This document shows positions 1-5,826 of a stretch of DNA of 12,385 nucleotides, in pieces. Both the position numbers and the translations under genes were made by a program. Below the pieces are notes generated by a model, which saw nothing but the letters and a program-made list of their open reading frames with translations, did not search any database and was not told where the DNA came from. Within the stretch, counting starts at the first letter, position 1; every line of letters begins with the position of its first letter. The stretch is taken from the NCBI GenBank assembly GCA_028875335.1, contig JAPPEF010000138.1, positions 1-12,385 of the forward strand, read 5' to 3'. The DNA is from Gemmatimonadota bacterium. Lineage in GTDB: Bacteria; Latescibacterota; UBA2968; UBA8231.

Positions 1-250
1 CGAGGATGTCGAGTTGGCCGAACTCGTCGAGCACGCGGCTCGTGCCGGCGAGGACGGAGGCTTTGGCCGACACGTCCAATTCTAGGCCCAACGCGCCGAT
101 CTCAGCGGCCGTGGCGCGAGCAGTGCTTGAGTCGATATCGGCGACGGCCACTCGCGCACCTTCGCGGACAAAGCATTCGGCGATGGCCCGCCCAATACCT
201 CGACCCGACCCGGTGATCAACGCGGTCTTGTGCTGTAATTTTCCCGTCAT
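1..250 (-). CDS. Short-chain dehydrogenase/reductase (SDR), N-terminal 83 residues, cut by window start
   Basis: The first 83 codons of an oxidoreductase read leftward from ATG at 250 and run off the window edge. The protein opens with a short lead, then a beta strand and the classical SDR cofactor motif TGSGRGIG at residues 13-20 (TGxxxGIG, Rossmann fold). An acidic residue (D38 in VAVADID) ends the second beta strand, which in this family favours NAD(H) over NADP(H). An LDV motif at about 58-60 matches the adenine-ring-binding aspartate. The catalytic Ser/Tyr/Lys lie outside the window, so the substrate cannot be named. AGGAG lies 5 bases before the start (plus-strand 256-260) and overlaps the stop codon of the upstream WD40 gene, so translation is probably coupled. 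The family is nearly certain; the specific enzyme is unknown. Confidence 0.9.
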   Translation of the reverse strand, partial: MTGKLQHKTALITGSGRGIGRAIAECFVREGARVAVADIDSSTARATAAEIGALGLELDVSAKASVLAGTSRVLDEFGQLDIL

Positions 251-258
251 GTGCGCTC

Positions 259-2112
259 CTACTTAGAAAAAGATCGCCAGAGCAGGACGGTACCGTCCTC
301 GGCTCCAGACGCCAGCATGGTACCGTCGGATGAAAACGCCACGGATTGGACCCAACCGGTATGCCCTTTCAGGGTGGTCAGCCGCCTCTGCGTCGCAACA
401 TCCCACAGGATTATGTTGTTATCGCTTGAGCCGGACACCAGCGTGGTACCGTCGGGTGAAAACGCCAAGCAAGTGACATTTCCGGTATGTCCTTTGAGGG
501 TGGCTAGCTGCTTGTGGCTTGCGACATCCCATAGGATTACGGTGTCATCGCTTGAGCCGGACGCTAGGGTAGTTCCATCGGGCGAAAACGACCCTGAAAG
601 AACATAGTCCGTATGCCCTTTGAGGGTGGCTAGCTGCTTGTGGCTTGCGACATCCCATAGAATTACGGTGTCATCGCTTGAGCCGGACGCGAGCATGGTT
701 CCATCGGGCGAAAACGCCACGGTTTGGACCCAATCCGCATGTCCTTTGAGGGTGTCTAGCCGCTTCTTCTTCACGACATCCCATAGGATTACGGTGTTAT
801 CGTCTGACCCGGACGCCAGTGTGATACCGTCGAGTGAAAACGCCACGGCTTGGACCCTATTCTTATGCCCTTTGAGGGTGGCTAGCTGATTCTTCTTCGC
901 AACATCCCACAGGATTACGGACTCATCCCCGCCGGACGCTAGGGTAGTTCCATCGGGCGAAAACGCCGCAGCTTGGACCTTAGCTTCATGCCCTTGTAGG
1001 GTGTCCAGCCGTCTCTTCTTTGCGACATTCCACAGGATTAAGGACTCATCCCCGGACACGAGCATAGTCCCGTCGGGTGAAAACGCCACGGTTTGGACCC
1101 CCGACCCATTCCCTTGCAGGGTGGCCTGCTGCTTCCACGTGGAAGGATCGTCGTCTGTAACGGATGGGTCGATCTCCGGCAGCGGTGCCAGAGAAGAAAG
1201 TTGCCAGAGCAGGACCGAACGATCCGTGGACGCCAGCAACGCGCTGTCGGGCGAAAACGCCAGCGAAGTGACCGACCATCTATACCCCCTCAGGGTAGCC
1301 CGCCGCCTCCGCGTTGCGACATCCCAAAGAATTACGGTGCGATCGTATGAGCCGGATGCCAGCAGCGCGCCGTTGGGCGAAAACTCCACGGAATAGACGT
1401 GAGACGTATGCCCCCTCAGGGTAGCCCGCCGCCTCCGCGTTGCGACATCCCAAAGAATTACGGTGCGATCGCTTGAGGCGGACGCGAGCATAGTACCGTC
1501 GGGTGAAAATGCCACGGCATGGGCATTATCCGTATGTCCTTTGAGGGTGGCTAGCCGTCCCCTCCTCGCGACATCCCAAAGGGCTACACTGTGATCGCTT
1601 GAGGCGGACGCGAGCATGGTGCCGTCGGGTGAAAACGCCACGGCTTGGACGCTATCCGCATGCCCTTCCAAGGTGACCCGCTGCCTCCGCATTGCGACAT
1701 CCCAAAGGACTATGGTGTGATCGTCTGACCCGGATGCTAGTATGGTGCCGTCGGGTGAAAACGCCAGAGAATTGACCCTCTGCGCATGCCCTTCTAAGAT
1801 GGCCAGCCGCCTCTGCTGAGTGACATCCCAAAGGGCTACGGTGTTATTCCCGCCGGACGCGAGCATGGTGCCGTCGGACGAAAACGCCACGGCATAGACA
1901 TAAGACGTATCTTGCAGGGTGGCCCACAGGCTCTGGCTCGCGACATCCCAAAGGACTAAGTCGCACGCTAGGATTTTGCCGTCGGGCGAAAACGCCACGG
2001 AAGAGGCATAAAACGTACGATCTTGGTCGGTCAGCCGACTCGACGTGGGAGAATCAGCGACAGCAGGGGCCGCTACTGCTAGTCCGATGATGACGGCGAA
2101 TAATGTTTTCAT
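259..2112 (-). CDS. Secreted protein of 14 WD40 repeats (probable double beta-propeller)
   Basis: This 617-residue protein begins with a Sec signal peptide (MKTLFAVIIG, then a hydrophobic run, likely cut after AVA at about residue 19), so it should be exported. I chose ATG at 2112 because AGGAG (plus-strand 2120-2124) lies 7 bases upstream and a signal peptide follows at once; an upstream GTG at 2169 has neither. From residue 33 to the end I count 14 repeats of about 42 residues, with the pattern VxAVAFSPDGTxLASGSxDxTVxLWDV...LKGH. The seventh is interrupted by an acidic, proline-containing insert (about 305-327), splitting the repeats into 7+7, the number needed for two seven-bladed propellers. 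Blades 1, 7 and 8 are shortened. No enzymatic domain is visible, so a binding or scaffold role is likely but the partner is unknown. It probably shares a transcript with the SDR gene 8 bp downstream. Repeat identity at the DNA level points to recent internal duplication. Confidence 0.92.
   Translation of the reverse strand: MKTLFAVIIGLAVAAPAVADSPTSSRLTDQDRTFYASSVAFSPDGKILACDLVLWDVASQSLWATLQDTSYVYAVAFSSDGTMLASGGNNTVALWDVTQQRRLAILEGHAQRVNSLAFSPDGTILASGSDDHTIVLWDVAMRRQRVTLEGHADSVQAVAFSPDGTMLASASSDHSVALWDVARRGRLATLKGHTDNAHAVAFSPDGTMLASASSDRTVILWDVATRRRRATLRGHTSHVYSVEFSPNGALLASGSYDRTVILWDVATRRRRATLRGYRWSVTSLAFSPDSALLASTDRSVLLWQLSSLAPLPEIDPSVTDDDPSTWKQQATLQGNGSGVQTVAFSPDGTMLVSGDESLILWNVAKKRRLDTLQGHEAKVQAAAFSPDGTTLASGGDESVILWDVAKKNQLATLKGHKNRVQAVAFSLDGITLASGSDDNTVILWDVVKKKRLDTLKGHADWVQTVAFSPDGTMLASGSSDDTVILWDVASHKQLATLKGHTDYVLSGSFSPDGTTLASGSSDDTVILWDVASHKQLATLKGHTGNVTCLAFSPDGTTLVSGSSDNNIILWDVATQRRLTTLKGHTGWVQSVAFSSDGTMLASGAEDGTVLLWRSFSK
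491..716 (-). repeat. Near-identical tandem 126-bp units inside the WD40 gene
   Basis: Bases 491-590 and 617-716 match at a shift of 126 bp (42 codons) with 5 mismatches in 100 by my alignment. The first 44 bases (491-534 and 617-660) are identical. They encode WD40 blades 11 and 12, which share the residues from ASGSSDD through LKGHT. This indicates a recent in-frame blade duplication or gene conversion. Confidence 0.9.
1285..1471 (-). repeat. Identical 61-bp tandem segments inside the WD40 gene
   Basis: Bases 1285-1345 and 1411-1471 are identical over 61 bp, again at a shift of 126 bp. They encode the end of blades 5 and 6, including the shared stretch DRTVILWDVATRRRRATLRG. Neighbouring repeats elsewhere in the gene are more diverged, so blade copying has probably occurred more than once. 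Confidence 0.9.
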
Positions 2113-2131
2113 AAGGCTTCTCCTATGTGAA

Positions 2132-2150
2132 ACAAAATATACTATTTTGT
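2132..2150. promoter_or_regulatory. Perfect palindrome in the divergent WD40/glgC spacer (possible operator)
   Basis: ACAAAATA, a 3-base centre (TAC), then TATTTTGT: both 8-base arms match exactly. It is AT-rich in a GC-rich neighbourhood. It lies 20 bases upstream of the WD40 start, just beyond its ribosome binding site, where a repressor could block the leftward promoter or leader. It is more than 100 bases from glgC. It could instead form a hairpin in the WD40 leader RNA. No regulator gene is adjacent, so the binding protein is unknown. Confidence 0.5.
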
Positions 2151-2178
2151 GCGGCCGCCCAATTCGCACGTGGTGGGC

Positions 2179-2206
2179 TTGCTAAGGTGGGAAAAAACTA
2201 TAAGAT
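2179..2206 (+). promoter_or_regulatory. Candidate sigma-70-like promoter for glgC
   Basis: TTGCTA (2179-2184) resembles a -35 box. TAAGAT (2201-2206), within CTATAAGATAAG, resembles a -10 box after a 16-base spacer. It lies about 50 bases upstream of the glgC start. Match quality is moderate and sigma preferences of this organism are unknown. Confidence 0.4.
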
Positions 2207-2255
2207 AAGGCTACTTAGAGGACTGAGCCGAACTTTAGGATCGGGAGTTTTAGTT

Positions 2256-3515
2256 ATGAGGAACGTTATTGGAGTCATCCTCGGGGGTGGGCAGGGCGCG
2301 CGGCTTTTTCCGCTGACGCAGCTTCGCTCCAAGCCGGCCGTGCCGATTGGCGGCAAGTACCGCTTAATCGACATTCCCATCAGCAATTGTCTGCATTCTG
2401 GGGTCAACCGCATTTTTGCCCTAACTCAATTCAATTCCGCTTCGCTGCATCGCCACATTAGCACAACGTATCGCTTTGATTCTTTTTCTGATGGCTTTGT
2501 CGAGATCTTGGCTGCCGAGCAGACCCAAGACAGCGCTGCTTGGTACCAGGGCACGGCCGATGCAGTGCGCCAACAGCTCAGGCGCTTGCTCTCGCGCCGG
2601 GCCGACCAAGTGCTAATCCTGTCGGGCGACCACCTCTATCGCATGGATTACCGCGCCTTTGTCGAAGAGCACCGAGCGCGCGGTGCGGACGTGTCGATTG
2701 CGGTCAAGCCAGTGACGCGGGAAGCCGCACCCGGGCTGGGGATCGTGCAGATGAATGCTCAAGGGCGGATCGTGGATTTTCGCGAGAAGCCGCAAGACGA
2801 GGCTGAACTAGATGCTCTGCGGCTGCCAGCGGCTGCCGACCCGGAGGCGTGTTATATGGCCTCTATGGGCATTTACGTGTTTGAACCCCAGGTCTTGGTC
2901 AGCCTACTGATGAGCAGCGACCAAGACGACTTCGGCAAGCACATCATCCCGGATGCGATTCACAAGGTCGGCGTTTTTGCCCACACCTTTGACGGCTATT
3001 GGGAAGACATCGGCACCATTCGCTCTTTTTACGAGGCCAATTTGGCGCTGACGGATCGGCAGCCGCCTTTTAACTTTTACCGGGCCGACGCACCGATTTA
3101 CACGCACGCGCGCTTCCTTTCTGGCACGCGGCTGGAGAATTGCCACATTGAGCGGGGGATCATCTGCGAAGGCTCGTACATACGGTCGGCCCGGATCGAG
3201 CGCTCAGTGATCGGGATCCGCTCGGTGATTGGCGCCAATTGCCAGATTGCCAACACCATCGTCATGGGTGCTGATTCGGATGAGTCGCCGGCCGATCGAG
3301 CGCGCAATGCCGCCCAGGGCATTCCAGATATGGGGATTGGCGCGAACAGCACGATCACCGGGGCGATCATCGACAAAAACGCGCGCATCGGCGAAGGGGT
3401 TTGCATCACTAACAAGGAGAAAGGCGTCGAAGCCGACGAGACAAATTACTACATCCGCGACGGGATCGTGGTTGTGCCTAAGGACGCGGTGATTCCGTCG
3501 GGCACTGTGGTGTAA
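2256..3515 (+). CDS. glgC: Glucose-1-phosphate adenylyltransferase (ADP-glucose pyrophosphorylase)
   Basis: This enzyme makes ADP-glucose and pyrophosphate from ATP and glucose-1-phosphate, the committed step of bacterial glycogen synthesis in the cytoplasm. The 419 residues show the full family signature: GGGQGARLFPLT at 10-21 (nucleotide binding), RSKPAVPIGGKYRLIDIP at 24-41, WYQGTADAV at 96-104, SGDHLYRMDY with the catalytic/metal aspartate D125, FREKP with the sugar-phosphate lysine K178, and GYWEDIGT at 247-254. The last ~140 residues are a left-handed beta-helix-like regulatory domain ending in GIVVVPKDAVIPSGTVV. The N-terminus (VILGGGQGARLFPLT) and the C-terminal ITNKE...YYIRDGIVVV segment look more like cyanobacterial/plant enzymes than like E. 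coli GlgC. Start: ATG at 2256 with GGGAG 8 bases upstream; the open frame extends back to 2127 but the family N-terminus begins here. It is followed by its own terminator. Confidence 0.97.
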   Translation: MRNVIGVILGGGQGARLFPLTQLRSKPAVPIGGKYRLIDIPISNCLHSGVNRIFALTQFNSASLHRHISTTYRFDSFSDGFVEILAAEQTQDSAAWYQGTADAVRQQLRRLLSRRADQVLILSGDHLYRMDYRAFVEEHRARGADVSIAVKPVTREAAPGLGIVQMNAQGRIVDFREKPQDEAELDALRLPAAADPEACYMASMGIYVFEPQVLVSLLMSSDQDDFGKHIIPDAIHKVGVFAHTFDGYWEDIGTIRSFYEANLALTDRQPPFNFYRADAPIYTHARFLSGTRLENCHIERGIICEGSYIRSARIERSVIGIRSVIGANCQIANTIVMGADSDESPADRARNAAQGIPDMGIGANSTITGAIIDKNARIGEGVCITNKEKGVEADETNYYIRDGIVVVPKDAVIPSGTVV

Positions 3516-3534
3516 AGAAGCGAGTGGGAGTACG

Positions 3535-3572
3535 AAAAGAGGGACGGGGTTTTACACCCGTCCCTCTTTTTT
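3535..3572 (+). terminator. Intrinsic terminator after glgC
   Basis: GAGGGACGGG (3539-3548), an 8-base loop, then CCCGTCCCTC (3557-3566) form a perfect 10-bp GC-rich stem followed by six Ts. The As at 3535-3538 could pair with the T tract, so it might also work leftward. It begins 20 bases after the glgC stop and separates glgC from the phosphate genes. Confidence 0.93.
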
Positions 3573-3675
3573 GTTGTCCTATGCAGAAGTCCTATTTGAG
3601 CAAGGTCATTTTTTTATGCAGGCGGTTACAAGGGGTCTTGGAGGCAGTGTCTCTATCGTAGGATGCAGGAGAAAA

Positions 3676-3736
3676 ACGTCACCATTTTGTAACAATTCTG
3701 TGACAAAAGCGTCGCATGGCGAGGCCATTTTATAAC
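3676..3736 (+). promoter_or_regulatory. Predicted Pho box and promoter upstream of the porin
   Basis: Four 7-mers recur in an exact 11-base register: ACGTCAC (3676), TTGTAAC (3687), CTGTGAC (3698) and GCGTCGC (3709), sharing xxGTxxC. PhoB binds tandem 11-bp direct repeats of the type CTGTCAT-N4. The middle two fit best. A -10-like TATAAC follows at 3731-3736, 15 bases after the last repeat; in E. coli the gap is about 10, so the exact promoter geometry is uncertain. No good -35 box is seen, as expected for PhoB-dependent promoters. Confidence 0.65.
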
Positions 3737-3779
3737 ATAGGACAAGAAAAACGCCCAAAGAGGGAGGATCGTAATACAA

Positions 3780-4748
3780 ATGAAAAAAATGATGGCGTTT
3801 GGAATCCTGATGTTGGGCTGGGTCTTTGCAGCGCAAGCGCAGGAGGGCAAGGTCAAGGGCCTTATGTTTGGCGACTACTACTATGTATTCGCCGCCGATG
3901 AAGCCGACACCAAGTACTCCCCCAAGCGCAATGCTTTCCAGTTCCGCCGTCTGTACCTCACATACCAGAGCGATATCGCCACCGACTTTGCGATTCGCTT
4001 TCGCCTTGAGGCTAGGGATGCGGGGTTTGCCCAAGGTTCGAAGATGGAACCCTTCGTCAAGCACGGCTACTTACAGTGGAAGGAGGGGCTAGGGGATGCG
4101 GATATATACCTAGGGCTTTCGGGGACGCCGATTTGGGCGGTTGCCGAAAAGGTCTGGGGCTATCGCTCAGTAGCCAAGACCGTACTTGATTGGAATAAAA
4201 TCGGCTCTTCAGCCGACTTGGGCGCGGCCCTCAAGGGCGCGGCAGGTCGGCTGAGCTACCACCTGATGGTCGGCAATGGAACTGGACAGGGGCCGGAGGA
4301 CGACCACGGCAAGAAATTCTATGGTTCGTTGAGTTTCAAGGCTGCGGACCGATTGATATTGGAAGGCTATGCGGACTTTAATGCGAGGGCAGCCGGTCTC
4401 AACGAGCGGACCTTCAAGGGCTTCGTCGGCTGGCAGGGAGCGAGGGGTAGGGCGGGGTTGGAGGTCTTCTCGCGCACCAACGAACTGGCCGGCGATAACG
4501 GCGACGACCATGTCATCGCCGGGGTTTCGGCCTTTGGCTCGCTGCCGCTAAATGCCGCGTTCAAAGGCTTTGGCCGGTTCGATGTGGTCTCCCACGACGC
4601 CGAGGATACTAGCGATTTACTCTTCATCACTGGTCTCGACTACGCCGCCGCTACAGACGTTCACCTGATGCCCAATGTGCTCATTGAGTCGCCTGCCGGC
4701 CGCGATGCCAATGTCCAAGGACGGCTGACCTTTTACTACAAATTTTAG
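3780..4748 (+). CDS. Outer-membrane beta-barrel porin, probably for phosphate uptake
   Basis: The 322-residue protein has a signal peptide (MKKMMAFGILMLGWVFAAQA, probable cleavage after residue 20). It continues with alternating polar/aromatic strands typical of a barrel (for example QFRRLYLTYQSDIA and FAIRFRLEARDAG) and ends in RLTFYYKF. The C-terminal phenylalanine with alternating hydrophobic residues is the classic signal for outer-membrane insertion by the BAM machinery. I cannot assign it to a named family from sequence alone; its size is smaller than Pseudomonas OprP/OprO (about 400 residues). The phosphate role rests on context: a Pho-box-like promoter upstream and pstS 94 bp downstream. 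Start: ATG at 3780, with GGGAGG 12 bases upstream (a long spacing). ATG at 3789 or 3792 would remove the basic lysines of the signal peptide. Confidence 0.85.
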   Translation: MKKMMAFGILMLGWVFAAQAQEGKVKGLMFGDYYYVFAADEADTKYSPKRNAFQFRRLYLTYQSDIATDFAIRFRLEARDAGFAQGSKMEPFVKHGYLQWKEGLGDADIYLGLSGTPIWAVAEKVWGYRSVAKTVLDWNKIGSSADLGAALKGAAGRLSYHLMVGNGTGQGPEDDHGKKFYGSLSFKAADRLILEGYADFNARAAGLNERTFKGFVGWQGARGRAGLEVFSRTNELAGDNGDDHVIAGVSAFGSLPLNAAFKGFGRFDVVSHDAEDTSDLLFITGLDYAAATDVHLMPNVLIESPAGRDANVQGRLTFYYKF

Positions 4749-4753
4749 CAGTG

Positions 4754-4808
4754 CTGTAACGTATTGTAACGCAAGTTTCATCCATGAGACACGTAGATGC
4801 AACATAAA
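4754..4808 (+). promoter_or_regulatory. Predicted Pho box and promoter upstream of pstS
   Basis: CTGTAAC (4754) and TTGTAAC (4764) are strong repeats. In 11-base register with the second come GTTTCAT (4775) and GAGACAC (4786), weaker matches to CTGTCAT/C. The first copy is one base out of register. CATAAA (4803-4808), a 4/6 match to a -10 box, begins exactly 10 bases after the last repeat, the spacing seen in E. coli Pho promoters. This would give pstS its own phosphate-controlled start in addition to read-through from the porin gene. Confidence 0.6.
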
Positions 4809-4815
4809 TCCCGCA

Positions 4816-4829
4816 ATGTTACCTAACAT
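4816..4829 (+). repeat. Inverted repeat in the pstS leader
   Basis: ATGTTA-CC-TAACAT is a perfect 6+2+6 inverted repeat ending just before the pstS ribosome binding site (AGGA at 4831-4834). A second, imperfect one (GTTTCAT-CC-ATGAGAC, 4775-4790, one mismatch) lies inside the Pho-box region. A two-base loop is too tight for a stable RNA hairpin, so a DNA-binding site is more plausible. Either may be chance. Confidence 0.35.
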
Positions 4830-4842
4830 GAGGAATGCAAAG

Positions 4843-5814
4843 ATGAAAAAAAGATGGAGCGGAGTGGTGCTGATGTGTTGGGTATTCGCCGCTGGCGTCC
4901 AAGCGCAGACCATAGCCGTTGATGAGCGAATCGCGCCCTACGAGAAGGTGCGCGGTCTGGCCGGCAACGCCAGCAGCATTGGCTCCGATACAATGAATAA
5001 CATGATGGCGCTCTGGCTGGAGGCCTTCCGCAAGTACTATCCCAACGTCAAGATCCAGATCGAGGGCAAGGGATCTAGTACTGCGCCACCGGCCCTAATC
5101 GAAGGCACAGCTCAGTTCGGGCCGATGTCGCGGCCGATGAAGTCGAGCGAGGAGGACAAATTCGAGCAGGCTTTCGGCTACAAGCCAACGCCCTTGCGGG
5201 CGGCGCTAGACGCGCTGGCGGTCTTTGTCAACAAGGACAATCCCCTCGAGGGCCTGAGCCTGCCGCAAGTCGATGCGATTTTTTCCAAGACCCGCCGCAG
5301 CGAGTTCCCCAATGACATCGCTAGTTGGGGCCAGTTGGGGTTGGAGGGAGATTGGACCAAGGCCCAGGTCAGCCTCTATGGCCGCAATTCGGCCTCGGGC
5401 ACCTATGGCTTTTTTAAGAAGCAAGCCCTGTTCAAAGGCGACTACAAGGACGAGGTGAAAGAGCAGCCCGGCTCGGCATCCGTGGTCCAGGGCATCACCG
5501 AGGATCGCTTCGCCATAGGATACAGCGGCATTGGCTATCAGACCTCGGGTGTGCGCGTCGTGCCCTTGGCCAAAACCGAGGGACAGGAGTTTAAACAAGG
5601 GTCCATGGAAAACGTACTGAATGGCTCTTACCCTCTCGGGCGCTTCCTGTACATTTACATGAACAAGGCCCCCGGCCAAGCCATGGACCCGCTAGTGAAA
5701 GAGTTCTGCAAGTTTATTTTTTCCAAAGAAGGTCAAGAAATTGTCGTCAAGGATGGCTATATGCCCGTGCCGTTTGAAGTAGTACAAGCCGAATTGGCCA
5801 AGTTGGATATCTAA
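4843..5814 (+). CDS. pstS: Phosphate ABC transporter, periplasmic phosphate-binding protein PstS
   Basis: PstS captures phosphate in the periplasm and delivers it to the PstCA channel. The 323-residue protein has a signal peptide (MKKRWSGVVL..., likely cut after VQA at residue 21). Family motifs are the phosphate-binding loop SIGSDTM at 45-51, GKGSSTAP at 76-83, the SRPM segment at 96-99, and RNSASGTYGFF at 181-191, which supplies phosphate ligands. No lipobox cysteine is positioned for a lipoprotein; the cysteine at 12 lies within the hydrophobic core. Start: ATG at 4843, with AGGA 8 bases upstream; two earlier in-frame ATGs (4816, 4828) would put nine or five extra residues before the MKK of the signal peptide. 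It is the first gene of the tight pst-phoU-phoBR run; its stop codon (5812-5814) overlaps the pstC ribosome binding site. Confidence 0.96.
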   Translation: MKKRWSGVVLMCWVFAAGVQAQTIAVDERIAPYEKVRGLAGNASSIGSDTMNNMMALWLEAFRKYYPNVKIQIEGKGSSTAPPALIEGTAQFGPMSRPMKSSEEDKFEQAFGYKPTPLRAALDALAVFVNKDNPLEGLSLPQVDAIFSKTRRSEFPNDIASWGQLGLEGDWTKAQVSLYGRNSASGTYGFFKKQALFKGDYKDEVKEQPGSASVVQGITEDRFAIGYSGIGYQTSGVRVVPLAKTEGQEFKQGSMENVLNGSYPLGRFLYIYMNKAPGQAMDPLVKEFCKFIFSKEGQEIVVKDGYMPVPFEVVQAELAKLDI

Positions 5815-5826
5815 GGACGCAAGTGC

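Noticed and set aside
251..1396. Several plus-strand frames with repeated segments opposite the WD40 gene
   Set aside because: Their repetition is only the antisense image of the WD40 DNA repeats; no start signals or independent features were seen.
259..2112. Tandem repeats considered as CRISPR or a mobile repeat array
   Set aside because: The 126-bp period equals 42 codons and the frame encodes continuous WD40 blades, so the repetition is protein-coding.
3616..3735. Small plus-strand frame (about 39 codons) in the glgC-porin spacer
   Set aside because: No ribosome binding site precedes its ATG, it runs through the Pho-box repeats, and the peptide shows no signal or domain features.
3606..4064. 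152-codon minus-strand open frame across the porin promoter and start
   Set aside because: It overlaps the porin coding region antisense, crosses the Pho-box region, has no recognisable domain, and is what a GC-rich antisense frame gives by chance.
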